Assembly (NCBI RefSeq): GCF_009296025.1
Contig: NZ_CP045178.1
Coordinates: 5,828,001-5,892,000, forward strand
Length of the DNA stretch: 64,000 nucleotides
Source of the DNA: Streptomyces tsukubensis
Lineage (GTDB): Bacteria; Actinomycetota; Actinomycetes; Streptomycetales; Streptomycetaceae
Direction: 5' to 3'
Made by a program: the position numbers and the translations under genes. This document shows, piece after piece, positions 1 through 9,185 of this stretch. Below the pieces are notes generated by a model, which was not told the origin of the DNA, searched no databases, and saw only the letters and a list, made by a program, of their open reading frames with translations. Positions within the stretch are counted from its first letter, which is position 1, and each line of letters starts with the position of its first letter.

Positions 1-464
1 ACAACGACCTGTGCTCGCTGCCCAAGGAACTCGCGGGCGACGAGGTGCACAATCTCGGGATCAGCCTCATTCAGCATCAGGGGCTTTCGCTCGAAGAAGC
101 GGTATCGGAGGTGCGTCGCAGGGTCAGCGGATGCGTCACTGAATTCCTGTTCATCGAGAAGGATGTGGTAGCGCTCGCAGACGCCGCAGCGGCGGAGGGA
201 ACTTTTGCGGGAGTGGAATTGCGCTCCGCCGTTCTGGCATGCCTCGACAACATGCGCAATTGGTTCTCCTCCGTTTACTGGTTCCACCACGAGTCGGGCC
301 GCTATCGGGTGGAGAGCTGGTCCGACCGCTCCCATCCGCCGTATGTCAGTGACCATCTGCCAGGAGGCGGTCAGGAGCCCGCCGCTCCTCCCGCGGGGCC
401 CCGCGGGCAACGGTGGCGGCGGCGCCGGGCATCGGCGGAGAACAAGAAGACGGGTGACGCATGA
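1..464 (+). CDS. Sesquiterpene cyclase, 3' part (epi-isozizaene synthase type)
   Basis: Partial gene whose 5' end lies before the window; the reading frame starts at base 3. The first codons read NDLCSLPKE, the metal-binding NSE motif of class I terpene cyclases (Asn, Ser and Glu spaced 4 and 4). Further on are WFSSVYWFHHES and the GRYR segment carrying the C-terminal Arg-Tyr pair that contacts diphosphate. From memory this closely resembles the C-terminus of S. coelicolor epi-isozizaene synthase, which cyclises farnesyl diphosphate. Its stop overlaps the P450 start by 4 nt (ATGA), so the two are probably translationally coupled. After the family-typical end (SHPPYVSD) there is an extra basic, Pro/Gly-rich tail of about 38 residues, which is odd. 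GC3 is a little lower than in neighbouring housekeeping genes, common for secondary metabolism. Confidence 0.9.
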   Translation, partial: NDLCSLPKELAGDEVHNLGISLIQHQGLSLEEAVSEVRRRVSGCVTEFLFIEKDVVALADAAAAEGTFAGVELRSAVLACLDNMRNWFSSVYWFHHESGRYRVESWSDRSHPPYVSDHLPGGGQEPAAPPAGPRGQRWRRRRASAENKKTGDA

Positions 465-1822
465 GTACGCGAGCGACGGCAAGCGCCGCAGGCCGTGAGA
501 GGGACGCCCCGCCGCTCGTCAGCGGCGCGCTGCCGCTGGTGGGCCACGGGCTGAGCCTGGTCCGCGGCCCCCTGGCGTTCCTGGAGACCCTGCGCGACCA
601 CGGCGAGCTGGTCAGGATCAAGCTGGGCCCGCGTACGGCCTACGCGGTGTGCGCGCCCGAACTGGTCGGCACCCTCTTGAAGAGCCCGGACTACGCCGTC
701 GGCGGCCCCCTCTGGGAGACCCTGGAAGTCCTCCTCGGCAAGGGGGTCGCCACGAGCAACGGCGCCGTGCACCGGCGTCAGCGCCGTGCCATCCAGCCGG
801 CCTTCAGGACCGAGCGGATCCCGGAGTACGCGGTGGTGATGCGGGAGGAGGCGTGCCGCACGGCGGACCGCTGGCAGGAGGGCCGTACGGTCGACGTCGG
901 GGCGGAGATGTTCCGCACCGGGGTGCGTATCGTCTCGCGCTCGCTGCTGGAGGGCGACTCGATCGGCGAGAAGGCCGACCGGATCAGTGAGTCCCTGCAC
1001 ACCGTCTTCAGCGGCCTCTATCAGCGGATGATCCTTTCCTTCGGGCCGCTGCACCGGTTGCCCACCCCCGCCAACCGGCGGTTCGCGCGTGCCCTCGCCG
1101 ATCTCCACTCCGTCATCACGGAGATCATCAGGGAACGCCGAGAATCGGCCATCGAGTCGGACGACTTGTTGGCCGTATTGCTGGCGACGAAGGACGGAGA
1201 CGGAAAGCCCCTGAGCGAGCAGGAGGTGCACGACAATGTCGTCTCGCTTGTCGTCGCGGCTGCCGAGAATGTCGCGGCCACGCTAGCCTGGACGTTTGAG
1301 CTGCTCACAGAACACCCTGGCCACGAAAGCAGGCTGTTCCAAGAAGTGGAATCGGTTGCGCCGGGTCGCCCTGTGGATTTCGATGACCTCCAGAACCTGC
1401 CCTACACGCGCAATCTGATTATGGAAGCCATGCGCATACGCCCGGCCGCGTGGATATTCACGCGGAGAGCAGTGGCCGATACCGAGTTGGGCGGGTATCG
1501 GATACCGGCCGGTTCGGATATCGTATACAGCGCCTATGCCATGCAGCGCGACCCGCGTTCCTTCGAACAGCCTCATGAGTTCGACCCGGACCGGTGGCTT
1601 CCGGAACGGGCCGCCTCCGTACCGCCGTTCGCGATGATGCCGTTCGGCGTCGGCAACCGTAAGTGCCCGGGGGACCACTACAGCCTGGCCCAGGTCGCGC
1701 TGGTCCTCGCCAACATCGTGCGCGGCTGGCACCTGTCGACCGTCCCCGAGACCGACGGCAACCCGCGCATCGGGATCACGCTCCAGCCGAAGCGGCTGCT
1801 GCTCAGGCCGGAGCGGCGCTGA
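461..1822 (+). CDS. Cytochrome P450, CYP170A type (albaflavenone pathway)
   Basis: 453-residue P450. The heme-binding loop is FGVGNRKCPGD with the proximal Cys at 402, and the K-helix ExxR is E322-A-M-R325. The I-helix (about 264-276, VVAAAENVAATLAW) lacks the usual acid-Thr pair: the expected Thr position holds other residues. In S. coelicolor the P450 coupled to epi-isozizaene synthase (CYP170A1) oxidises epi-isozizaene twice to the ketone albaflavenone, and a second farnesene synthase activity has been reported for it. An acidic DDLL (234-237) and a DTEL (340-343) are visible and could match that second site, though DDLL is common in ordinary P450s. It starts at the ATG overlapping the cyclase stop, and a strong terminator follows the stop. 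Confidence 0.92.
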   Translation: MSTRATASAAGRERDAPPLVSGALPLVGHGLSLVRGPLAFLETLRDHGELVRIKLGPRTAYAVCAPELVGTLLKSPDYAVGGPLWETLEVLLGKGVATSNGAVHRRQRRAIQPAFRTERIPEYAVVMREEACRTADRWQEGRTVDVGAEMFRTGVRIVSRSLLEGDSIGEKADRISESLHTVFSGLYQRMILSFGPLHRLPTPANRRFARALADLHSVITEIIRERRESAIESDDLLAVLLATKDGDGKPLSEQEVHDNVVSLVVAAAENVAATLAWTFELLTEHPGHESRLFQEVESVAPGRPVDFDDLQNLPYTRNLIMEAMRIRPAAWIFTRRAVADTELGGYRIPAGSDIVYSAYAMQRDPRSFEQPHEFDPDRWLPERAASVPPFAMMPFGVGNRKCPGDHYSLAQVALVLANIVRGWHLSTVPETDGNPRIGITLQPKRLLLRPERR

Positions 1823-1868
1823 ACCGCAGGCCCGTGCCCTCCGCGGCAGCGGACGGCACGGGCCTGCG
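1823..1868. terminator. Bidirectional terminator, P450 and nrdB
   Basis: Perfect 15-bp inverted repeat (1823-1837 with 1854-1868; arm CCGCAGGCCCGTGCC) with a 16-nt loop. It sits between the converging 3' ends of the P450 gene and nrdB. There is no U-tract, which is usual for Streptomyces terminators. Confidence 0.85.
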
Positions 1869-1922
1869 GTACGGGTCGGCGGCAGGGGGGAGGGCAGCCC
1901 CCTGCCGGGGCCAGGGAGACTC

Positions 1923-2981
1923 CTAGAACTCGTCGTCGAACGAGACCGAACCCTCGACCGCCACCTGGTAAGCCGAGGGGCGGCGCTCGAAGAAGTTGGT
2001 CAGTTCCTGCACGCCCTGGAGTTCCATGAACGAGAACGGGTTGCTCGAACCGTAGAGCGGCGCGAAACCCAGACGCTGAAGGCGCTGGTCGGCCACGCAC
2101 TCCAGGTACTCACGCATCGAGTCGGTGTTCATACCGGGCAGACCCTCACCGCAGAGGTCCTGGGCGAACTGCAGCTCGGAGGCGACGGCCTCCTTCAGCA
2201 TGTCGGTGACCTGCTGCTCCAGCGCGTCGTCGAAGAGGTCGGGCTCCTCCTTGCGGACCGTGTCGACCACGTCGAAGGCGAAGCTCATGTGCATCGTCTC
2301 GTCACGGAAGACCCAGTTGGTCCCGGTCGCCAGGCCGTGCAGCAGTCCCCGCGAGCGGAACCAGTAGACGTACGCGAAGGCTCCGTAGAAGAACAGCCCC
2401 TCGATGCAGGCGGCGAAGCAGATCAGGTTGAGCAGGAACAGCCGCCGGTCCGCCTTCGACTCCAGCCGGTCCAACTGGTCCACCGAGTCCATCCAGCGGA
2501 AGCAGAACTCCGCCTTCTCCCTGATGGAGGGGATGTTCTCCACCGCGGCGAACGCGGCGGCGCGGTCGTCCGGGTCGGGCAGGTAGGTGTCGAGCAGCGT
2601 CAGATAGAACTGGACGTGCACGGCCTCCTCGAAGAGCTGCCTGCTCAGGTAGAGCCGGGCCTCCGGAGAGTTGATGTGCTTGTACAGCGTCAGCACCAGG
2701 TTGTTGGAGACGATCGAGTCACCCGTCGCGAAGAACGCGACCAGGCGGCCGATCATGTGCTGTTCCTCGGGGCTCAGCTTGGCGAGGTCGGTCACGTCGG
2801 AGTGGAGATCGACCTCCTCCACGGTCCAGGTGTTCTTGATCGCGTCCCGGTAGCGCTCGTAGAAGTCGGGGTAGCGCATGGGGCGCAGGGTCAGCTCGAA
2901 ACCCGGGTCGAGCAGGTTCTTCTCCGCGGCGGCCTTCGGGTCGGCGGAGTGCGCCGTGGTGGTGTTCTCGGCGGTGGTCAT
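1923..2981 (-). CDS. nrdB: Class I ribonucleotide reductase, radical-bearing beta subunit
   Basis: 352 residues. The beta subunit holds the di-iron-oxo/tyrosyl radical cofactor that starts ribonucleotide reduction in the partner NrdA. Iron ligands are recognisable: D88, E119 and H122 (FEEAVH), E194 (CIEGLFF), E228 and H231 (FRDETMH). Tyr126 lies four residues after H122, exactly where the radical tyrosine sits in class Ia proteins. The start ATG overlaps the nrdA stop by one base (TAATG), so the pair is coupled. The C-terminus ends SVSFDDEF, an acidic/aromatic tail of the kind that docks on the large subunit. In S. coelicolor a third gene, nrdS, belongs to this operon; here the P450 gene follows directly, so I see no nrdS in that position. 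Confidence 0.95.
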   Translation of the reverse strand: MTTAENTTTAHSADPKAAAEKNLLDPGFELTLRPMRYPDFYERYRDAIKNTWTVEEVDLHSDVTDLAKLSPEEQHMIGRLVAFFATGDSIVSNNLVLTLYKHINSPEARLYLSRQLFEEAVHVQFYLTLLDTYLPDPDDRAAAFAAVENIPSIREKAEFCFRWMDSVDQLDRLESKADRRLFLLNLICFAACIEGLFFYGAFAYVYWFRSRGLLHGLATGTNWVFRDETMHMSFAFDVVDTVRKEEPDLFDDALEQQVTDMLKEAVASELQFAQDLCGEGLPGMNTDSMREYLECVADQRLQRLGFAPLYGSSNPFSFMELQGVQELTNFFERRPSAYQVAVEGSVSFDDEF

Positions 2982-5365
2982 TACTGGCAGGCCTCGCAGG
3001 ACTCGGGGTTTTCCAGGGAGCAGGCGATGGCGTCCGCGTCGGGAGCCGGCTGCTGGGTGGGAACGGTGGCGGGGGAGGGGGCGGTGGCGGCCTCGGCGGA
3101 CCCGGCCGCGCGGGCGATCCGGGTCGCGGGACGCGAGCGCAGGTAGTACGTCGTCTTGAGCCCCTGCTGCCAGGCATAGGCGTACATCGAGCTGAGCTTG
3201 CCGATGGTCGGCGTCTCCATGAACAGGTTCAGGGACTGGCTCTGGTCGAGGAAGGCCGTACGCCGGGCCGCCATGTCGATGAGACCGCGCTGCGGGATCT
3301 CCCAGGCAGTGCGGTAGAGGTCGCGTACCTCCTGGGGGATCCAGTGGAACCCCGCCACCGAGCCGCTGGACTCGCGCAGCGCCTCACGGGTACGTGCGTC
3401 CCAGACGCCGAGCCGCTTCAACTCCCGTACGAGATAGGTGTTGACCTGAAGGAACTCGCCGCTCAGCGTCTCGCGCTTGAACAGGTTCGACACCTGCGGC
3501 TCCACGCACTCGTAGACGCCCGCGATCGAGGCGATGGTGGCGGTCGGGGCGATGGCGAGCAGCAGCGAGTTGCGCATGCCCACCGAAGCGATCCTGGCCC
3601 GCAGCGCGCTCCACCGCTCCGGCCAGGTCAGCTCCACGTCGTAGTGGTCGGGGTGGAGCACACCGCGCGCGGTGCGGGTCTTCTCCCAGGCGGGCAGTGG
3701 ACCGTTCTTCTCCGCGAGGTCGGCGGAGGCCTCGTAGGCGGCGAGCATGATCCGCTCGGCGATCCGGGTGGAGAGCGCCTTGGCCTCGGCCGAGTCGAAG
3801 GGCAGACCCAGCTTGAAGAAGACGTCCTGGAGGCCCATCACGCCGAGGCCCACGGGGCGCCACTTCGCGTTGGAGCGGCCCGCCTGCTCCGTCGGGTAGA
3901 AGTTGATGTCCACGACACGGTCGAGGAAGGTCACCGCGGTGTGCACGGTCTCGTCCAGCCGCGCCCAGTCCATGGTGTGACCGTCCACGAACGCGCCGAG
4001 ATTGACCGAGCCGAGGTTGCAGACGGCCGTCTCACCGTCGTTGGTCACCTCAAGGATCTCCGTGCAGAGGTTCGAGGAGTGCACGGTGTGGCCGGGCTCG
4101 GCCGTCTGGTTGGCCGTGCGGTTGGAGGCGTCCTTGAAGGTCATCCAGCCGTTGCCGGTCTGGGCCAGGGCGCGCATCATCCTGCCGTACAGCTCACGGG
4201 CGGGGATGGTCCGCTTGGCGAGCCCCGCCGCCTCCGCGGCGCGGTAGGAGGCGTCGAACTCGTCGCCCCACAGGTCCACCAGGTCGGGCACGTCGGAGGG
4301 GGAGAAGAGCGACCACTCCTGGTCGGCCGCGACCCTGCGCATGAACTCGTCGGGGATCCAGTGCGCCAGGTTCAGGTTGTGCGTGCGCCTGGCGTCCTCG
4401 CCCGTGTTGTCGCGCAGTTCGAGGAACTCCTCGATGTCGGAGTGCCAGGTCTCCAGGTAGACGGCGGCGGCGCCCTTGCGCCTGCCGCCCTGGTTCACCG
4501 CGGCCACCGAGGCGTCGAGCGTCTTCAGGAAGGGCACGATGCCGTTGGAGTGGCCGTTGGTGCCCCGGATCAGCGAGCCGCGCGAGCGGATGCGGGAGTA
4601 CGAGAGGCCGATGCCGCCCGCGTGCTTGGAGAGCCTCGCCACCTCGCGGTAGCGGTCGTAGATCGAGTCCAGCTCGTCCAGCGGCGACTCCAGCAGGTAG
4701 CAGGAGGACATCTGGGGGTGGCGCGTACCGGAGTTGAAGAGCGTGGGGGAGGACGGCAGGTAGTCCAGCCGGCTCATCAGCCCGTAGAGCGAGGCCACCT
4801 CGTCGACGGCGTCGACACTCTCGTCCGCCGCCAGACCCGCGGCGACCCGCAGCATGAAGTGTTGCGGGGTCTCGACGACGCCGCGGGTGATCGGGTGGCG
4901 CAGCAGATAACGGCTGTAGAGGGTGCGCAGCCCGAAGTACCCGAAACGGTCGTCAGCCCCGGTGTCGATCAGCGCGTCGAGCCGGGCGGCGTGGAGGCTC
5001 ACGAACGCCGCCGTACGGTCGGCGATCAGCCCCTCGCGGTGACCTGTGGCCACCGATTCCGAGAAGGAGCGCACGCCCTGCGCGGCCGCTTCCTCGGCGA
5101 TGCTGATCGTCAGCAGCCTGGCCGCGAGCCGGGAGTAGGCGGGGTCCTCGGAGATCAGCCCCGCCGCGGCCTCCGTCGCCAGCCCTCGCAGCTCGGCCTC
5201 GTCCGAGGCGGCCCCCCTGCCGCGCAGCGCGGCGGCGGCGACCCGGCCGGGGTCGGTGTCGGGGAGATCCACCGTCAGCTCGGTCAGGGTCCGCAGCAGC
5301 GCGGTTCCCGGAAGGTCCGATTCCGTCTGGAAGGCTGATACAGGATCGGCTGGCGCGATGGTCAC
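2981..5365 (-). CDS. nrdA: Class I ribonucleoside-diphosphate reductase, alpha subunit
   Basis: 794 residues; catalyses NDP to dNDP. Visible landmarks are the SSCYLL and NLCTEI active-site cysteines, the IGLSYSRIRS substrate loop and the C-terminal ENPESCEACQ, whose CxxC re-reduces the active site. I start it at GTG 5365 because GAGGGAGATCGAAC precedes it with good ribosome-binding spacing; the frame stays open to 5701, but that upstream part is the riboswitch leader. The N-terminus lacks an obvious ATP-cone signature, so overall activity control may differ from E. coli NrdA. It is transcribed with nrdB from a promoter upstream of the cobalamin riboswitch. Streptomyces usually also carry a B12-dependent class II enzyme (NrdJ), which makes switching this operon off by B12 sensible. 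Confidence 0.95.
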   Translation of the reverse strand: MTIAPADPVSAFQTESDLPGTALLRTLTELTVDLPDTDPGRVAAAALRGRGAASDEAELRGLATEAAAGLISEDPAYSRLAARLLTISIAEEAAAQGVRSFSESVATGHREGLIADRTAAFVSLHAARLDALIDTGADDRFGYFGLRTLYSRYLLRHPITRGVVETPQHFMLRVAAGLAADESVDAVDEVASLYGLMSRLDYLPSSPTLFNSGTRHPQMSSCYLLESPLDELDSIYDRYREVARLSKHAGGIGLSYSRIRSRGSLIRGTNGHSNGIVPFLKTLDASVAAVNQGGRRKGAAAVYLETWHSDIEEFLELRDNTGEDARRTHNLNLAHWIPDEFMRRVAADQEWSLFSPSDVPDLVDLWGDEFDASYRAAEAAGLAKRTIPARELYGRMMRALAQTGNGWMTFKDASNRTANQTAEPGHTVHSSNLCTEILEVTNDGETAVCNLGSVNLGAFVDGHTMDWARLDETVHTAVTFLDRVVDINFYPTEQAGRSNAKWRPVGLGVMGLQDVFFKLGLPFDSAEAKALSTRIAERIMLAAYEASADLAEKNGPLPAWEKTRTARGVLHPDHYDVELTWPERWSALRARIASVGMRNSLLLAIAPTATIASIAGVYECVEPQVSNLFKRETLSGEFLQVNTYLVRELKRLGVWDARTREALRESSGSVAGFHWIPQEVRDLYRTAWEIPQRGLIDMAARRTAFLDQSQSLNLFMETPTIGKLSSMYAYAWQQGLKTTYYLRSRPATRIARAAGSAEAATAPSPATVPTQQPAPDADAIACSLENPESCEACQ

Positions 5366-5486
5366 GTTCGATCTCCCTCGCTCGGCTCTGGGTCGGCGGC
5401 GAGACGGGGATGCGCGGGCGTCCGTCACCCGGGCAGGGCGTGGCGCCGCGTCCACCGGCCCATTCCGCGAGGCCCGGACGTCGTGT

Positions 5487-5512
5487 GCACCCGGGCCGGT
5501 CGGACCGGGTGC
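5487..5512 (-). promoter_or_regulatory. Expression-platform hairpin of the nrdA riboswitch
   Basis: Inverted repeat GCACCCGG...CCGGGTGC (8-bp perfect arms, GC-only core) just downstream of the cobalamin aptamer and 122 bases before the nrdA start codon. It has no U-tract. It could act as a Rho-independent stop without U's or as a refolding element; which one cannot be read from the sequence. Confidence 0.5.
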
Positions 5513-5514
5513 GC

Positions 5515-5653
5515 CGTCCGCAGGTGCTCGGACTGGTGGGCGCGCCAAATACGCACTTGTACACCGTTGCGGGACAGTTCCGGATTCGCACCGAATTCCC
5601 CTGCGACGACAGCGAGGTCGAGCATACATCTGGTGGCCGCCTTGGGAAGCACC
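5515..5653 (-). promoter_or_regulatory. Cobalamin (AdoCbl) riboswitch upstream of nrdA
   Basis: On the minus strand the leader carries the conserved B12-box core: GGGAATTCGGTGCGAATCC, then GGAACTGTCCCGCAACGGTG, and after about 40 nt CCAGTCCGAGCACCTG. These match the consensus GGTGnnAnnCC and CTGnCCCGCAACTGT of cobalamin aptamers. AdoCbl control of the S. coelicolor nrdABS operon by such a leader is established. A -10-like TAGATAT lies at 5658-5664, putting the transcript start near 5651, right at the start of the aptamer. The ACACTAGATATGG around it also resembles half of an NrdR box, but the second half is unclear. Confidence 0.9.
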
Positions 5654-5730
5654 CCCCATATCTAGTGTCGACTCGCCTACCGACAGCTCATGAGGGCACA
5701 CCGAAGGCCGAGATCCGCGCTCCGGGGTGA

Positions 5731-5843
5731 GTGGCCCACCGTACGCCTGGAGGGGCGGGCGCCGGTACGCCGGAGGACGGGCGGGCGGCGCGTCCGGGAG
5801 GGCGGGCAGGCGGCGCGCCGGAGGGCCTGGCGGGCGGTACGCC
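5731..5843. repeat. GC-rich degenerate short repeats, non-coding
   Basis: Between the nrdA leader and the symporter gene the sequence is built of GGGCGGGC, GTACGCCGGAGG and GGCGCGCCGGAGG variants repeated with little order. It is open in more than one frame only because of composition. No start with a ribosome-binding site and no protein family is recognisable. It is one of several such tracts in this window. Confidence 0.5.
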
Positions 5844-5878
5844 GGAGGGGCGGGCGGCAGTGTGCCGTCCGCCCCTCC
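5844..5878 (-). terminator. Terminator of the symporter operon
   Basis: Inverted repeat with 16-bp arms (5844-5859 with 5863-5878; arm GGAGGGGCGGGCGGCA) and one mismatch, and a 3-nt loop. It lies 53 bases downstream of the symporter stop codon. Confidence 0.75.
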
Positions 5879-5930
5879 GGGCGTGCTGGAGGTCGGCCTG
5901 TCGGCGGCCGGCCGGGGATCGGACCAGCCG

Positions 5931-7565
5931 TCAGTGCCCCGCGGGAGTCCCCGCGGTCGCGGGCGGCAGCTCCGTCTCGACGCCCGGGTCGCCCACGTCC
6001 GCCGTGTAGTCGGAGCGGGCCGTCTCGTCGACGCCCTGGGGGGCCTTCAGGGCCCTCAGGACGACCGTCAGGACGAGGGTCACCACGACGTTCAGCACGA
6101 AGGCCGTCATCCCGATGTAACCCATTTGGCCGATGCCGGGGATGAGCTTGTTGGACCCGCCGAAATGGTCCTGGGTCGGGCTCGCCACGCCGTACGCGGC
6201 CCAGGTGCCGTAGACCATGCCGACCGCCCAGCCCGCGAGCAGCGCCCACCGGTGGAGCCAGCGGGTGAAGAGCCCGCCGACCAGGGAGGGCATCGTCTGA
6301 AGGATCCAGATGCCGCCGAGGAGCTGGAAGTTGATCGCGACGGTCTTGTCCATGCCGAGTACGAAGATCAGCGCCCCGACCTTCACGAGCAGCGAGACCA
6401 GCTTGGAGACCTTGTACTCCTGGGCGGGGGTCGCGTTCGGCTTGATGAAGTCCTTGTAGATGTTGCGAGTGAAAAGATTGGCCGCGGCGATCGACATGAT
6501 GGCGGCCGGTACCAGCGCGCCGATGCCGATGGCCGCGAAGGCCACCCCGGTGAACCAGTCGGGGAACATGTTCTCGAAGAGCTGCGGGATGGCGAGCTGG
6601 CCGTTGGAGACCTTGACGCCCGCGGCGATCGCCATGAACCCGAGGATGCCGAGCAGCCCGAGCATCAGGGAGTAGAGCGGCAGGATCGTGGTGTTGCGGC
6701 GGATCACGTTGCGACTGCGACTGGAGAGGGTCGCCGTGATCGAGTGCGGATACATGAACAGCGCGAGCGCCGAGCCGACCGCCAGGGTCGCGTACGCCCA
6801 GGTCGCCTCGGAACCGGGGGCGAGCGCGCCGACAGGTTTGTCGGTGGCCGGGTTGATCGTCTCGAACTTCTTGCTCGCGGCGGCGAAGATGTCGTCGAAG
6901 CCACCGAGTTTGATCGGGATGTAGATGATCGCGACCAGGATGACCAGGTAGATCAGGCCGTCCTTCACGAACGCGATCAGCGCGGGCGCGCGCAGCCCCG
7001 ACGAGTAGGTGTACGCGGCGAGCACCGCGAAGGCGATCAGCAGTGGCAGGTCCTTGATGAACCAGTTGGTGTTCTCACCGCCGCCGATGCCCATCACGTC
7101 GAGCACCGCCTGGATGCCGACGAGCTGGAGCGCGATGTACGGCATCGTGGCGAGGATGCCGGTGACCGCCACGGCCAGCGAAAGCCCCTTGGAGCCGAAC
7201 CGCCCGCGTACGAAGTCTGAGGTGGTGACGTATCCGTGCTTGTGCGACACCGACCAGAGCCGCGGCAGGAAGGTGAAGATCAGCGGGTAGACCAGGATCG
7301 TGTAGGGGACCGCGAAGAACCCGGAGGCCCCCGCCGCGTAGATCGCCGCGGGAACGGCCACGAAGGTGTACGCCGTGTAGAGGTCGCCGCCCAGCAGGAA
7401 CCAGGTCACCCAGGTACCGAACGACCTTCCGCCCAGGCCCCATTCGTCGAGGGTGGCCTCGTTGTCGGCCCTGCGCCATCGGGCGGCCATGAAGCCCATG
7501 ACGGTGACGGCCACGAAGAAGAAGATGAAGACGGCGAGTGCGACGCCGTTCACGCCGTCGTTCAC
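5931..7565 (-). CDS. Sodium:solute symporter family permease (MctP-like)
   Basis: 544 residues with about 13 hydrophobic segments spread over the length. The first is IFFFVAVTVMGFMAA at about residues 13-27, followed by LDEWGLGGRSFGTWVTWFLLGGDLYTAYTF, a hallmark of the SSS family. The resemblance is to monocarboxylate (acetate/pyruvate/lactate) permeases of the MctP type; the substrate itself cannot be read. It starts at GTG 7565, overlapping the stop of the upstream DUF3311 gene by 4 nt (GTGA). DUF3311 small membrane proteins typically precede MctP-type symporters. Some extra GC-rich DNA separates the pair from nrdA. Confidence 0.88.
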   Translation of the reverse strand: MNDGVNGVALAVFIFFFVAVTVMGFMAARWRRADNEATLDEWGLGGRSFGTWVTWFLLGGDLYTAYTFVAVPAAIYAAGASGFFAVPYTILVYPLIFTFLPRLWSVSHKHGYVTTSDFVRGRFGSKGLSLAVAVTGILATMPYIALQLVGIQAVLDVMGIGGGENTNWFIKDLPLLIAFAVLAAYTYSSGLRAPALIAFVKDGLIYLVILVAIIYIPIKLGGFDDIFAAASKKFETINPATDKPVGALAPGSEATWAYATLAVGSALALFMYPHSITATLSSRSRNVIRRNTTILPLYSLMLGLLGILGFMAIAAGVKVSNGQLAIPQLFENMFPDWFTGVAFAAIGIGALVPAAIMSIAAANLFTRNIYKDFIKPNATPAQEYKVSKLVSLLVKVGALIFVLGMDKTVAINFQLLGGIWILQTMPSLVGGLFTRWLHRWALLAGWAVGMVYGTWAAYGVASPTQDHFGGSNKLIPGIGQMGYIGMTAFVLNVVVTLVLTVVLRALKAPQGVDETARSDYTADVGDPGVETELPPATAGTPAGH

Positions 7566-7855
7566 TGGTGTGCTCCCTCACGCGCGGCTCCGCGCGTCCG
7601 CTGGTCACGCTGCCAGAGCTTGTAGGCGGTCATCGTCAGCGCGCTGGAGATGAAGACCCACAGCATCTGGTACCAGTAGAAGAACGGGATGCCGATGAAG
7701 GCGGGATCCACCTTGGCGTAGGAACTCACCCAGAGCATCGCCACGAATGGTGCGACCAGACACAGGCCGATCACCACGCGCACGGGGGTGACGACGGGCC
7801 GTTGCGGCCCGCTCCCTCCCCCTGTTCCGCTTGCTGGTTCTTCTTCTCGCGCCAT
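7562..7855 (-). CDS. DUF3311 small membrane protein, symporter partner
   Basis: 97 residues. There are two membrane segments (about 25-45, VVIGLCLVAPFVAMLWVSSY, and 55-75, IPFFYWYQMLWVFISSALTM). The PxFYWYQ-W pattern between them is typical of DUF3311 proteins, which occur next to sodium:solute symporters and may be an accessory subunit. I chose ATG 7855, preceded by GGGAG at 7-nt spacing; the frame runs further upstream but without another good site. It is translationally coupled to the symporter downstream. Confidence 0.8.
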   Translation of the reverse strand: MAREEEPASGTGGGSGPQRPVVTPVRVVIGLCLVAPFVAMLWVSSYAKVDPAFIGIPFFYWYQMLWVFISSALTMTAYKLWQRDQRTRGAAREGAHQ

Positions 7856-7979
7856 GGGGCGGCTCCCGTTTCCCTCGTTGATCGTTGGCACAACGCCGGA
7901 GAAATCTAAGGGACACACAGGCGTAGTGGAAGCCCTGTACCGCATAGCGGACGTAAAGGCGACGTAAGGGAGTTGAGAG

Positions 7980-8177
7980 GGGTCAGCGGGTGGTCGGGCG
8001 GGGGCCCGGCGGGCGGCCGGGAGGGTGGCCGGACGCGAGGTCGGGCAGGCGGCCGGCGGGCGCCCCGGTGGATGGCCGGGCAGGCGTTCGGTCGGGCGTG
8101 CGGCCAGACGTGCGGCCAGGCGTTCGGTCGGGCCTTCGGTCGGGTGGCCCGACGGGCGGGCCGACGGGCGGGCCGAC
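7980..8177. repeat. Degenerate G-rich tandem repeats between DUF3311 gene and dasR
   Basis: The 359-base gap between the DUF3311 start and the dasR stop is mostly repeats. A 12-bp unit CCGACGGGCGGG occurs about three times in a row at 8149-8184, and CAGGCGTTCGGTCGGGC occurs twice (near 8080 and 8118). The tract is open in two forward frames and encodes only Gly/Arg/Gly-rich strings without a ribosome-binding site. I consider it non-coding. The promoter of the DUF3311 operon must lie in 7856-7980, but I cannot define it. Confidence 0.6.
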
Positions 8178-8209
8178 GGGTGGTCAGGACCGTGGGATCC
8201 GGACCACCC
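8178..8209 (-). terminator. Probable dasR terminator
   Basis: GGGTGGTC (8178-8185) pairs with GACCACCC (8202-8209), an 8-bp perfect stem with a 16-nt loop, starting 6 bases after the dasR stop. It lies at the edge of the repeat tract. Confidence 0.5.
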
Positions 8210-8214
8210 GGGGC

Positions 8215-9102
<888 letters not shown>

Positions 9103-9160
9103 TCAGGTGTCGGTCCCATAACGGAGGCGACAGCCCTTCTTATACACCCTTGACACCCCT

Positions 9161-9176
9161 AAAGGTCTAGGCCAAG
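9161..9176. promoter_or_regulatory. Possible DasR operator (dre), dasR side
   Basis: AAAGGTCTAGGCCAAG matches the palindromic dre consensus ACTGGTCTAGACCAGT at 10 or 11 of 16 positions, including the GGTCTAG core. It lies in the dasR-dasA gap and could serve either gene. Confidence 0.5.
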
Positions 9177-9185
9177 CTCCCCGGT

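Noticed and set aside
5931..7565. Long plus-strand frames opposite the symporter, nrdA and 2-oxoglutarate dehydrogenase genes (up to about 1300 codons)
   Set aside because: They are antisense shadows caused by GC3 bias: the encoded proteins are Arg/Asp/Val/His-rich with no family likeness, while the opposite strand carries clear enzymes with motifs and ribosome sites.
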